Source: Rhodonellum sp041748555 (GTDB lineage: Bacteria; Bacteroidota; Bacteroidia; Cytophagales; Cyclobacteriaceae). From it: a DNA stretch of 17,291 nucleotides. The stretch's first letter is position 1. Every line of letters begins with the position of its first letter. The DNA is taken from assembly GCA_041748555.1 (NCBI GenBank), contig JBGTDA010000009.1:1-17291 (forward strand), written 5' to 3'. Both the position numbers and the translations under genes were made by a program. Shown here one piece after another: positions 8,144 through 16,143 of the stretch. Below the pieces are notes generated by a model, which saw only the letters and a program-made list of their open reading frames with translations, was not told the origin of the DNA and did no database searches.

Positions 8144-9892
8144 TTAGTATCCTGTGTTTTGTACTAAAAATCCTTCTTCGCTGGAAGCGCCATCGACTGC
8201 TCGTTGAGGAATCGGGAACAACCTCTTGTTGACATCCCCATCAGTCTTTCCTGTCCAATTGTCCTCGTATTTACCAAACCGTATTTGATAGTTTCTTCTA
8301 AAACCTTCCCAATACAGCTCAAATCCACTTTCACGGAACAATACATCCAGATCAATAGAAGTCAATGCATCGGGAGTTTGTTCAGGGCGGGCAGTTCTGG
8401 AAGTTCTTAAGGTATTGACATCGGCCAAAGCCCCGGCATTGTCACCATTTCTCAACTTGGCCTCGGCGCGCATTAAATAAATCTCTCCCAAGCGGATCAA
8501 AACCAGGTCAATACTGCTATTGGAACAGCAATTGGGCGCGGTATGACTGAACTGATATTTTGAAAATCGGTAGCCGGTGTTATGTAGACTCCCTTCGTCA
8601 GTAAAATCTACCCTGAGCGTATGGTCTACATAAGCCAGGTTGGCACCACTGGTTCTTGTGTTGATAACGGGATATATCCTTACCGAACCATCATCGCAAG
8701 TCAAAATATTACCTCCATCGTCTTTTCGAGGGCCCCATATAATCCCACGGATTATTCCCCTGTCGATTTCGAAGTCCTCGGCCGGTACACAATAGTAGTG
8801 GTCCGAATCATTCTGTGGGGTTACCCCTGTAAGGTCTTTTAGCTCTTCAGGTATCATCGTATTTTCTTTAAAGAAACGGGCATCAGCATCGGCAGGATCT
8901 CCATTCCCATAGGCATCCACCCAAGTCCGGTAAAAATCAGTGGTAGCTGCTACCGCGTCCGTTCCACGTGTATTTGGAAATTCCGGTCTTGGAATCTGGT
9001 CACCGGATATGGGCCAATAAGCCCATCGCTGATGATCGGTCTGAAGTATGCCCCTTTGGTCAAGTGCAAAGATAAGTTCAGGATTGGTATGGTTACCATC
9101 ACTGAACAAATCAAAATATTCAGGAGATAATGAATAAGGTCCGGAAATAATATCGCCGGTATATTGTATCACCTTATCCATATCGGCACTCGTAAAGTCC
9201 GGAGTACCATATGGATCGCGATATACTGCAGCATTCAAATATAACCGTGCCAGCAAAGCCCTTACGGCATCTTGGGTTAATCTGCCCGGGCCTTTATCAT
9301 TATTAAGGACATCCACCACCGACAAAAGCTCGCTTTCAATGTGATCAATTGCTTCTTGTCCCCTTAGAATTTCAGATCTTTCGCTAGAATTATCTTTCTT
9401 AAAAACAAGGCCCCAATTATCAAGTGCCAGCATATTAAGATAGGCCTTCATGGCTACCATTTCGTAATAAGCATCTTGGGCCCTTGAATTACCATTTTCA
9501 GCTTCTAAGCTGAGTCTTTCGGCAGCGATTACCGCTCTTGATAAACACAAAGTTATATTTGTCCATGTATCTCCTATTAAGCCGTTACCAGGGGTCATAA
9601 GGTGCTGATGCACGGCAATAAACTTGCCACCATCATACCAGTCTCTTCCCCCTCGATAAGGAAGGATGCCTTCATCAGAGGCCACCTCTTGAAGGCCAAA
9701 ATTAGAAGTATGCAACCAGACTTGATACCGAAGAAAACCATATACTGGCGCTAGAGATCCACTGACAATTTCTGCCTGACCGGTTCCTGTAAGTGACTCA
9801 TCGAGAACTTCTTCCTCTAAGGTAGTACAACCGAGAAATGCGAATAGAAATGCAATTATCGGTAGGGTTTTGTTGTATAGTATATTTTTCAT
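8144..9892 (-). CDS. SusD/RagB-family outer-membrane nutrient-binding lipoprotein
   Basis: A 582-residue lipoprotein that would sit on the outer surface as a lid on the SusC barrel and hand over bound nutrients. The signal peptide ends in a lipobox, AFLGC, with the lipidated cysteine at residue 22, followed by an acidic TLEEEVLDESL. Family signatures near the C-terminus are the TPR-like helix IRLGEIYLMRAEAKLR (466-481), the helix ending in LRTSRT, ELYWEGFRRN (525-534) and the closing LFPIPQRAV (558-566). Length is normal for the family. It lies 45 bp after susC and is followed by the strong terminator, so the two form an operon. The sequence does not tell the substrate. SusD proteins bind glycans, peptides or other ligands, and the adjacent phospholipase leaves a phospho-compound possible. 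Confidence 0.92.
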   Translation of the reverse strand: MKNILYNKTLPIIAFLFAFLGCTTLEEEVLDESLTGTGQAEIVSGSLAPVYGFLRYQVWLHTSNFGLQEVASDEGILPYRGGRDWYDGGKFIAVHQHLMTPGNGLIGDTWTNITLCLSRAVIAAERLSLEAENGNSRAQDAYYEMVAMKAYLNMLALDNWGLVFKKDNSSERSEILRGQEAIDHIESELLSVVDVLNNDKGPGRLTQDAVRALLARLYLNAAVYRDPYGTPDFTSADMDKVIQYTGDIISGPYSLSPEYFDLFSDGNHTNPELIFALDQRGILQTDHQRWAYWPISGDQIPRPEFPNTRGTDAVAATTDFYRTWVDAYGNGDPADADARFFKENTMIPEELKDLTGVTPQNDSDHYYCVPAEDFEIDRGIIRGIIWGPRKDDGGNILTCDDGSVRIYPVINTRTSGANLAYVDHTLRVDFTDEGSLHNTGYRFSKYQFSHTAPNCCSNSSIDLVLIRLGEIYLMRAEAKLRNGDNAGALADVNTLRTSRTARPEQTPDALTSIDLDVLFRESGFELYWEGFRRNYQIRFGKYEDNWTGKTDGDVNKRLFPIPQRAVDGASSEEGFLVQNTGY

Positions 9893-9937
9893 TTTGTTTG
9901 TTTTTCAAATTGATATTAAGAATCGTTAGTTTTCTTC

Positions 9938-12900
9938 CTAGAATGTTAAATTAAGACCGATCAAAAATGTTCTTGCCCTTGGATAGGTAAATCGGTCAAT
10001 ACCAAAGGTTTGTATACCCCCTGATGTCGATCCCGTATTGACTTCCGGGTCAAATCCTGAATAATCTGTAAGTACAAATAGATTTTGACCTGTTAGGGAA
10101 AAACTGATATTTTGGAAGACATCAGCCAATCCAATCTTATCAGAATCCAGGGTGTAGGCCAGGGTGGCGTTATTCAATCTTAAGAAAGAGGCATTCTCCA
10201 AATAACGGGTCGATACGATATTGGCATTGGTCAACGATTCACTGGGGTACTGGACAGCAAAATCTGTTGCATTGTTGGACTGGGCCAACAATGCCTTATT
10301 GAACAGGGTCATGGTCGTATGGTTGTAGACTTTGTTTCCTTCTACCCCATTGAAGTTCAAACTCAGGTCAAAAGCTTTGTATTTAAAGTTGGCATAGTAC
10401 CCATAGATTATCTTTGGAATCGCACTACCCACTACGCTACGGTCATCGTCCAATATTTCACCATCTCCATTGGTGTCCCTGTATATGCTTTGGCCATCAT
10501 CTGCACCAACCCCATCAAACTGAAACATATAAAACGCCCCTAATGGCTCATTGTTGATATAGCCATTAATGGTTGCTCCCGTTTGGCCAGAGCCTTGGGC
10601 CGCTCCAGTTACCAAGACCGAATAGGGTGAATCTTCCACCCTGTTTCGAATGAAGGTAATGTTACCTCCAATATTGTAGGAGAAGTCCCTTGTTGTCTCG
10701 CTATTGAAATCCAATGCCAATTCTACCCCATTATTAATGATTTTCATATCCGGGATATTGTTCCAGTAGGTGGAGGTGGGCTGAACGGGATCGGCAGGAA
10801 CAACTTCCAAAAGTATATTGGAAGACTCTTTACTGAAATAATCCAGTGTACCGGTCAATCGGTAATTGAAGAATGCGAAATCAACTCCTATATCTATTTG
10901 GGAAGAAACCTCCCACTGAAGATTGGGGTTGGCCAAACGTGTAAAGACAATTCCGTATGGATAACCATCCAATGAGGTGGCATCGGTATCTATGGGATAG
11001 GTATTGAGACTTCCACCCCCTGTAGATAATCTATCTTCCGAATAACTGGCTTTTGTGATCTTGGAGGGAATCTCCTGGTTACCGGTTTGGCCCCAGCTTG
11101 CACGCAACTTTAAGTTGTTAAATACCGAGTTGCCCATAAAATCCTCATTGCTGATATTCCATCCTAATGCAAAAGAAGGGAAATAACCGTATTTGTTATT
11201 TTCTCCAAATTTGGAGGATCCATCTGCACGGAATGTACCCGTAAACAGGTATTTATCGGCATAGGTGTAGTTCAATCTGCCGAAGAAAGATTGTAGTTCG
11301 TTTTTGACGGCAGATGAATTTACGGAAGTAGGATATTCACTTGTACTGGTATGGTCTTGGAATCTGGGTTCAATGTTGTTGTTTGCAAAACCGTTGTAAG
11401 AAGTTATCCTGGTTTCATCCATAAATTGTTGGAAAGAGTGTCCACCCAATAAGATGACATTGTGAACATCCCGGTTCCAAATATAGGTAAGCGTATTCTC
11501 TACCAGTTGATTGGTATTTGAATGAATGCCAGCATCCAATGATCCATCAGAAACATTAGACTCATTGATCACTGACGGGGAGGGTTTGTACTGCTGGTGC
11601 CTGTTTGTAGCCGAATAATCAACCCCCAGATTCATCTTATAAGTAAGGCCATCCAGTATTTCAAAGGATGGTGAAATGTTCGCCAAGATACGGTTATTAA
11701 TGGCATTGTCACTATATAAATCATATCTGGCAATTGGATTTAAGGCGTTTGTGTTCAGTAAGGTAGGCTCGCCGTTCGTATATGGGGGAATCGTCGGGTT
11801 CAAACTAAGCATATCACTTATAGTCGAAGTAATACTCGGGCGTAAATTTTCGGTGCGGGAGGCCGTAAGGTTATAATCGATATTTAACCTGCCATTGAAG
11901 GCCTTTTGATTCATGTTCAATTTTCCCGAATAACGTTTTAGCCTACTGTTCTTCAAGATGCCTTCCTGATCCTGAACACCTAACGAGGTGAAGTATGAAA
12001 AATTCTCGTTACTGGCTCCGCTCATTGATAAATTGAGATTATTTGATAAACCCACTTGGGTCAATTCATCTTGCCAATCCGTATTTGCACCAAAGTCTTC
12101 CAAATTTCCTCCAGTGGCCGACACTTCCCTACGGAACTCGTCGGCATTGAAAACATCTATTTTATTGGCCATTGAGGATATAGCGGTAGATAGAGAAAGA
12201 TTTATCTGAGGTTTTCCCTTTCCTTTTTTGGTGGTAATTACTACCACCCCATTTGCTGCCCTGGAACCATATACTGCTGTGGCACTGGCATCCTTAAGCA
12301 CATCGATACTTTCAATATCGTTGGGGTTAAGAAAATTTAGGGGATTGGTGGGAATACCCGTAGAGGCATTGTCCAACAAAAAGCCATCGACAACGTAAAG
12401 TGGCTCTGATCCGGAACGTAAACTACCAATACCCCTAATGATGATATCCTGTGAGGCACCTGGTTCACCACTGTTTGTTGAAATGGAGACACCGGCCAAT
12501 TTACCCTGCATCAGTTCACCTGGGTTCGTAACCATACCCTTGTTAAAACTCTCACTGTTAACAGATGCAATGGCGCCGGTAATATCTGACCTTTTTTGGG
12601 TACCGTAACCAACGACAACAAATTCATTCAACTGCGAATCATCTAGGTCTAACTGGACCACTATTGTTGATTGCCCGTTCAGTGAAACCTCTTGCGGAGA
12701 ATATCCCAAATAAGAAATTACAAGAATGGCGTCTGAATCGACATCAATTACAAATTTTCCATCAATGTCTGTTACTGTACCGTTTGTTGTTCCTTTGACA
12801 AGAACTGTTGCACCGGGTAATGGCGCTCCTGTTTCATCTGTAACCGTACCAGAAATTGGTTGGAGAACGGATACTACCTTTAGATAGGGAGCTTTTATAT

Positions 12901-13024
12901 TAAAAGACACCTCCTTTTCAATGTTTTTAGAAAACGCATGGGATGGGATAACACTAAATCCAGCCCAGGAAATCAAACATGCGGAAGCACAGATGATTTT
13001 AGAAAATCGTAATTTTGGATACAT
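9938..13024 (-). CDS. SusC/RagA-family TonB-linked outer-membrane transporter
   Basis: A TonB-dependent barrel that imports the ligand captured by the SusD partner encoded just downstream. The ATG at 13024 is chosen; a frame from a TTG at 13033 would add only three residues. The N-terminal signal peptide is MYPKLRFSKIICASACL onward to SHAFS. A carboxypeptidase regulatory-like domain follows at about residues 57-125 (ISGTVTDETGAPLPGATV, GYSPQEV). Then comes the family motif FVVVGYGTQKRSDITGAI (about 135-152). The plug domain (about 153-270) carries IIRGIGSL, EPLYVVDGF and DASATAVYGSRAANGVVVIT. The remainder is a beta-barrel ending in RARTFLIGLNLTF with the usual terminal phenylalanine. About 1028 residues is normal and I see no interruption. 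No ECF sigma/anti-sigma pair is visible upstream, because the adjacent DNA belongs to an integrated element. Confidence 0.95.
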   Translation of the reverse strand: MYPKLRFSKIICASACLISWAGFSVIPSHAFSKNIEKEVSFNIKAPYLKVVSVLQPISGTVTDETGAPLPGATVLVKGTTNGTVTDIDGKFVIDVDSDAILVISYLGYSPQEVSLNGQSTIVVQLDLDDSQLNEFVVVGYGTQKRSDITGAIASVNSESFNKGMVTNPGELMQGKLAGVSISTNSGEPGASQDIIIRGIGSLRSGSEPLYVVDGFLLDNASTGIPTNPLNFLNPNDIESIDVLKDASATAVYGSRAANGVVVITTKKGKGKPQINLSLSTAISSMANKIDVFNADEFRREVSATGGNLEDFGANTDWQDELTQVGLSNNLNLSMSGASNENFSYFTSLGVQDQEGILKNSRLKRYSGKLNMNQKAFNGRLNIDYNLTASRTENLRPSITSTISDMLSLNPTIPPYTNGEPTLLNTNALNPIARYDLYSDNAINNRILANISPSFEILDGLTYKMNLGVDYSATNRHQQYKPSPSVINESNVSDGSLDAGIHSNTNQLVENTLTYIWNRDVHNVILLGGHSFQQFMDETRITSYNGFANNNIEPRFQDHTSTSEYPTSVNSSAVKNELQSFFGRLNYTYADKYLFTGTFRADGSSKFGENNKYGYFPSFALGWNISNEDFMGNSVFNNLKLRASWGQTGNQEIPSKITKASYSEDRLSTGGGSLNTYPIDTDATSLDGYPYGIVFTRLANPNLQWEVSSQIDIGVDFAFFNYRLTGTLDYFSKESSNILLEVVPADPVQPTSTYWNNIPDMKIINNGVELALDFNSETTRDFSYNIGGNITFIRNRVEDSPYSVLVTGAAQGSGQTGATINGYINNEPLGAFYMFQFDGVGADDGQSIYRDTNGDGEILDDDRSVVGSAIPKIIYGYYANFKYKAFDLSLNFNGVEGNKVYNHTTMTLFNKALLAQSNNATDFAVQYPSESLTNANIVSTRYLENASFLRLNNATLAYTLDSDKIGLADVFQNISFSLTGQNLFVLTDYSGFDPEVNTGSTSGGIQTFGIDRFTYPRARTFLIGLNLTF

Positions 13025-13373
13025 AAAATTCAAGTATTGGATGGCTAAAATTTATTGATATTTTTTATTTTTATAATGCTATAAAAGTAACCTATATGCA
13101 TTAATTTGCTGTTAAGAAGGCATTAGGGTTGTATTAACAATAAATTACCATAAGTTCCTATTATTAAATGAATGTAGTTGTTGGTGATAAATAAGTTTTG
13201 AGAACTCAATTACACCAACCGAATTCTAAGAATTGAAAAGTAGGGTCAGTGCGCAAAACAATAATCCTAAGGCCCCTTTTATAAGGTCAAAAAAAGAATC
13301 CCCCCAACTTACGGAGCTGAATTCAATAATTACCACCAAACAACAAAAGCAGTTGATAAAAAAAAAATTTTTA
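13025..13373. other. Upstream region of susC
   Basis: No gene is seen. A minus-strand TACTTTTA at 13088-13081 is one mismatch from the Bacteroidota -7 consensus, but no matching -33 is found at the right distance, so the susC promoter is uncertain. A nested inverted repeat lies at 13180-13219: GTTGGTG/CACCAAC outside (13180-13186, 13213-13219) and TTGAG/CTCAA inside (13198-13202, 13205-13209). It could be a regulator site or cruciform; it lacks a T-run and so is not a terminator. Confidence 0.4.
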
Positions 13374-13392
13374 GCCCCCCTACTGGCCCCCC
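13374..13392. repeat. Pair of GCCCCCC direct repeats left of the tRNA fragment
   Basis: GCCCCCC occurs at 13374-13380 and again at 13386-13392, 12 bp apart, in otherwise A/T-rich DNA. The same 12-bp spacing and a related GCCCCT core recur in the tandem repeat beside the integrase (13579-13602). A role in integrase binding is possible. However, these lie on the side of the junction expected to be chromosomal, which weakens the idea. Confidence 0.35.
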
Positions 13393-13397
13393 TTTAA

Positions 13398-13442
13398 AAT
13401 AGAAAAATCCTAACCTCTTGTTTTACAATCGATTAGGATTTT
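13398..13442 (-). terminator. Terminator of the tRNA gene displaced by integration
   Basis: On the minus strand AAAATCCTAA (13442-13433) and TTAGGATTTT (13413-13404) form a perfect 10-bp stem with a 19-nt loop, followed by TCT. It lies 6 bp beyond the tRNA 3'-end fragment, the normal place for a tRNA terminator. This supports the DNA to the left of 13448 being the original downstream flank of that tRNA. Confidence 0.6.
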
Positions 13443-13447
13443 ATCCA

Positions 13448-13470
13448 GCAGAGGAGGAGGGATTCGAACC
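13448..13470 (-). other. Attachment-site junction: 3' end of a tRNA gene, probably tRNA-Ser
   Basis: On the minus strand this reads GGTTCGAATCCC followed by TCCTCCTCTGC. It is the T-loop (TTCGAAT), the 3' half of the T-stem, a 7-nt acceptor strand CTCCTCT and discriminator G. The 5' half of the T-stem and the rest of the tRNA are missing: beyond GG the sequence is unrelated (ATAG). No CCA is encoded. Discriminator G with a CTCCTCT acceptor fits tRNA-Ser better than tRNA-Leu; this is inference. A tRNA 3' end beside a tyrosine integrase is the usual signature of an att site. Confidence 0.75.
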
Positions 13471-13526
13471 TATCAATACTATTTTACCAAAAGATATCAT
13501 AAATGCCATATATACATATATATAGA

Positions 13527-13534
13527 TATATTTG
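13527..13534 (+). promoter_or_regulatory. Candidate -7 element for the integrase operon
   Basis: TATATTTG is an exact match to TAnnTTTG and lies about 110 bp before the integrase start. No clear TTTG -33 element stands about 20 bp upstream, and the surroundings are a run of alternating TA, so the match may be fortuitous. Confidence 0.3.
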
Positions 13535-13578
13535 ATCTTGGTTAAAGATAAGTTTTGAATACATTTAATCAACTTTTT

Positions 13579-13602
13579 CGCCCCTGAATTCGCCCCTGAA
13601 TT
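13579..13602 (+). repeat. Two tandem 12-bp repeats upstream of the integrase
   Basis: CGCCCCTGAATT occurs twice back to back, at 13579-13590 and 13591-13602, followed by a run of T. The pair lies between the att junction and the integrase start, about 110 bp from the tRNA fragment. That is where the arm-type binding sites recognised by the integrase N-terminal domain are commonly found. The functional assignment is inference. Confidence 0.5.
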
Positions 13603-13644
13603 TTTTTTTCTGTAAATTTAGAGATCATTATTTAAAATCAGCCG

Positions 13645-14967
13645 ATGGAAGCATCATTGAGATATGAGTTAAGACGGGATTTGGAAAACAAAAGAGGTGA
13701 ACAACCGCTAACCTTATTGATTCACCTGGCAAGCCAAAGGAAAAAAGTCGGTACAGGAATTAATTTGATACCTGAACTTTGGTCCGGGGAGCGCCAGCAA
13801 ATTTTAAATCTTACTACAAAGCTTAAAATCCAACTCCAAAAAAAATATGGAGACAACCTCCCAAACAAACATTCCCTAATCCAGTACCAGGATGACCTTA
13901 TTGATTTAAAAAATAAAGTCCGAAAATTAGAAGAAGGTTATAGGTCCAAAGGAATAGCCTATAGTGTAGAAATGTTGGTTGAAAAAATAAAGGAATCAAA
14001 AAAGCAATTAACCAAAAAAGAAGACCCCTCCAATCTCGTTTACGATTTTGTAGACCGCTACATCCAGGAACATGAACTTACGAGGGTCAAGGGAAGTCTG
14101 GTGGTCTATAAATCCCTCAAAAAGCATTTAAAGAATTTTCAGGCTAAGAGCAGGACAAAAATCCGTTTCGATAAAATTGATTACAACTTTATGCAGGCCT
14201 TTCAAAATCATTTGATTGGCTGGGAGGAGGTACATGAGACTACCGGAAAGGTTAAAACCTTGAATAACATTACCATTGCCAAGCAATTGAGTACGCTCAA
14301 AACTTTTCTTGGATATGCCAAGAGGCAGGGGATCAAGGTCAATGACGGGTACAAGGACTTTTCCATAAAGAAAGATAAGTTGGAAGTAATCGCCTTGACC
14401 CAAGAGGAATTGGACCTGCTTTTTAATTATAAACTGAGCTCAAACAAACGCTTGGACCAGGTGCGTGATGTTTTCTGCTTTAGTTGTGTGACAGGTTTCA
14501 GGTTTTCAGATCTCCAACAACTGAAAAGAGAGCATATCAAGGAAATGGAAATCCGGTTGACCATCAAAAAAACCAAGGAGCCTGCCATTGTCCCTTTGAA
14601 CCAGTATTCTAAAACCATTCTGGAAAAATACAAGGACCTGGCCAGCCCCATTCCCATGATCTCCAATCAAAAATTCAATAAATACGTCAAGGAGCTCTGC
14701 AAACTGGCCGGGATCGATGATTCTATTGAGATCATCAGGTACAAAGGAGCCAACAAACAATCAACCATTTACAGGAAACACGAAATAATCAGTGCCCACA
14801 CCGGAAGAAAAACTTTTGCCACCCTTTCTTTGGAAAAAGGAATTCCTGCAGAGACGGTGATGAAAATTACCGGACATGCCGATTACAAAAGCTTTCAACG
14901 GTATGTGAAAGTGACCGAAGAAAGAAAAAGAAACGAGATGCAGAAAGCCTGGGGAGCCCCGATATGA
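13645..14967 (+). CDS. Tyrosine site-specific recombinase (integrase)
   Basis: A 440-residue integrase that would catalyse insertion of this element into, and excision from, the tRNA 3' end. The N-terminal 100 residues form the arm-type DNA-binding domain typical of Bacteroidota integrases (LRRDLENKRGEQPLTLLIHL, then GTGINLIPELWSG). A SAM-like core-binding domain spans about 130-235 (FVDRYIQEH, NITIAKQLSTLKTFLGYAKR). The catalytic domain spans 250-430, with R286 in TGFRFSDL, K309 in IKKTKEP, H385 and R388 in SAHTGRKTFA, H411 in ITGHADYKSF and the nucleophile Y420 in FQRYVKV. All catalytic residues are present, so it is probably active. The ATG at 13645 follows an A/T-rich leader and gives the usual family length. 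It faces away from the att junction 175 bp upstream. Confidence 0.95.
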   Translation: MEASLRYELRRDLENKRGEQPLTLLIHLASQRKKVGTGINLIPELWSGERQQILNLTTKLKIQLQKKYGDNLPNKHSLIQYQDDLIDLKNKVRKLEEGYRSKGIAYSVEMLVEKIKESKKQLTKKEDPSNLVYDFVDRYIQEHELTRVKGSLVVYKSLKKHLKNFQAKSRTKIRFDKIDYNFMQAFQNHLIGWEEVHETTGKVKTLNNITIAKQLSTLKTFLGYAKRQGIKVNDGYKDFSIKKDKLEVIALTQEELDLLFNYKLSSNKRLDQVRDVFCFSCVTGFRFSDLQQLKREHIKEMEIRLTIKKTKEPAIVPLNQYSKTILEKYKDLASPIPMISNQKFNKYVKELCKLAGIDDSIEIIRYKGANKQSTIYRKHEIISAHTGRKTFATLSLEKGIPAETVMKITGHADYKSFQRYVKVTEERKRNEMQKAWGAPI

Positions 14968-14985
14968 AAATTCAAACATAGAGCC

Positions 14986-15825
14986 ATGAAAAAGTTCGAT
15001 CCAAAAAGGTCCCTTTGGCTTTACAAGCTCTGGGAATACCTGCTGCTATTTGATGGCAGTTCTGAAGAAGAAAGGATGTTGGCCTATCGGTACGGCTGGC
15101 ATATATTTTCCAACAACAGACAGCACTTTGAGGATTTTTCCCATTTTATCCGCCGTAGAAAATGGTTTATTTACCTATCCTTGATTTACCCTATTCTTAT
15201 TACATTTATTAGCCTTTTTCTAGCCCTTTCAGTTTTGAAGATGGAATTGACCATGAAGGTACCCCTGGCCATTATTTTTTCTGGAATCTCAGCAGGAATT
15301 ATATACAACCTGATTGGGAATACTTTTAAAAATATCCGAGAGACCAGCATTTTTCTAAATTATGTAGACCCTAATGAAAGACTTGCCAATTTCCGGGAAT
15401 TTGAAAACCTGGATTTTATGGACAAGGAAGCTGCACTACTTTTCTATGAAAATATGCGGGCAAAACGGGATTATGCCACCATTGAACCATTTGAAAATAA
15501 ATTGGGCAAAACTGAAAAGCTTCTGGCGTTGGATTTTTTGTTGGGTGAGCCCGGATCATTTAACCATCTTATCAACAAGCTCTGTTTTGACCCTACCAGT
15601 AGTCTTACTAAAGAAGGGGTTTATAGGGTTCTGGGGGAAATTTTGGCAGCATCTCCTGATAATATCAAAAAGGATTTAAACAAAGGAATTAAAGAAATCC
15701 GCATTGGAGAAAAGCTTTCTAAACAAAGGCTAGATCAGCTTAAAATTGTAAAAGCGATTTTTGCCGATGCAAATTTACCCTTAAAGGTGAAGGAAATAGA
15801 ACAAATGATACTACTTAAATATTAA
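14986..15825 (+). CDS. Unknown two-helix membrane protein, co-transcribed with the integrase
   Basis: A 279-residue protein starting 18 bp after the integrase stop, so probably in the same operon. I do not recognise the family. Residues 1-58 are soluble, rich in charged and aromatic residues (WLYKLWEYLLLFDGSSEEER). Two hydrophobic helices follow at about 60-84 (WFIYLSLIYPILITFISLFL) and 92-111 (VPLAIIFSGISAGIIYNLIG). Residues 115-279 are a soluble, largely helical domain with leucine-rich amphipathic stretches (KLLALDFLLGEP, GVYRVLGEILAAS). Both termini would be on the same, probably cytoplasmic, side. No signal peptide or enzyme motif is seen. As cargo beside an integrase it could serve superinfection exclusion, defence or maintenance; nothing in the sequence decides between these. 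Confidence 0.8.
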   Translation: MKKFDPKRSLWLYKLWEYLLLFDGSSEEERMLAYRYGWHIFSNNRQHFEDFSHFIRRRKWFIYLSLIYPILITFISLFLALSVLKMELTMKVPLAIIFSGISAGIIYNLIGNTFKNIRETSIFLNYVDPNERLANFREFENLDFMDKEAALLFYENMRAKRDYATIEPFENKLGKTEKLLALDFLLGEPGSFNHLINKLCFDPTSSLTKEGVYRVLGEILAASPDNIKKDLNKGIKEIRIGEKLSKQRLDQLKIVKAIFADANLPLKVKEIEQMILLKY

Positions 15826-16070
15826 TTTCACTCTTTTAATAAAATACGTGACAAAAAATACAAATAAAGAATAAAGAATACAGTGCTGATAGCCATGGTG
15901 ATGCGTGAACACCAAATTTATGGCGACATCCATTACGATAAACTTCGCATGGTATTAAATTGGAGAAGGATGTTCCCATTGAGAAATATCACTCTTAACA
16001 TCTTGCCCAAACCCCTATTTTTTTTAATTTAAATACCCTTAAAGCCACTTACAGCTTCTTTTTTGAATTT
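15826..16070. other. Intergenic stretch within the mobile element
   Basis: About 320 bp separate the membrane-protein gene from the HTH gene, including the operator-like cluster annotated separately. A 45-codon frame at 15895-16032 (ATG GTG ATG; peptide with QIYGDIHYDKLRMVLNW) has no recognisable family or ribosome-binding site and ends in a poly-T stretch. It may be a relict fragment and is not called. No terminator is seen after the membrane-protein gene. Confidence 0.4.
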
Positions 16071-16096
16071 TGGGGTACTACCCCACTAACTACCCC
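16071..16096. promoter_or_regulatory. Palindrome plus third half-site before the HTH gene (candidate operator or iteron)
   Basis: TGGGGTACTACCCCA (16071-16085) is a perfect 7-bp inverted repeat around a central C. A further TACCCC half-site at 16091-16096 repeats the right arm (16079-16084) with a 12-bp period, about one helical turn. The cluster ends 47 bp before the HTH gene start. It could be bound by that HTH protein for autoregulation, or form part of an excision or replication site. Confidence 0.45.
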
Positions 16097-16143
16097 TAGC
16101 AAGTTATAGCCATATTCGACCAGAAACCAAACAACAATCGGAT

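Noticed and set aside
13025..13033. TTG start of SusC three codons upstream
   Set aside because: The ATG at 13024 begins a normal signal peptide and is the more usual initiator.
15895..16032. 45-codon plus-strand frame (MVMREHQIYGDIHYDKL) between the membrane-protein and HTH genes
   Set aside because: It looks partly protein-like, but no family is recognised, no translation signal is seen, and the end is a low-complexity poly-T stretch. It may be a relict.
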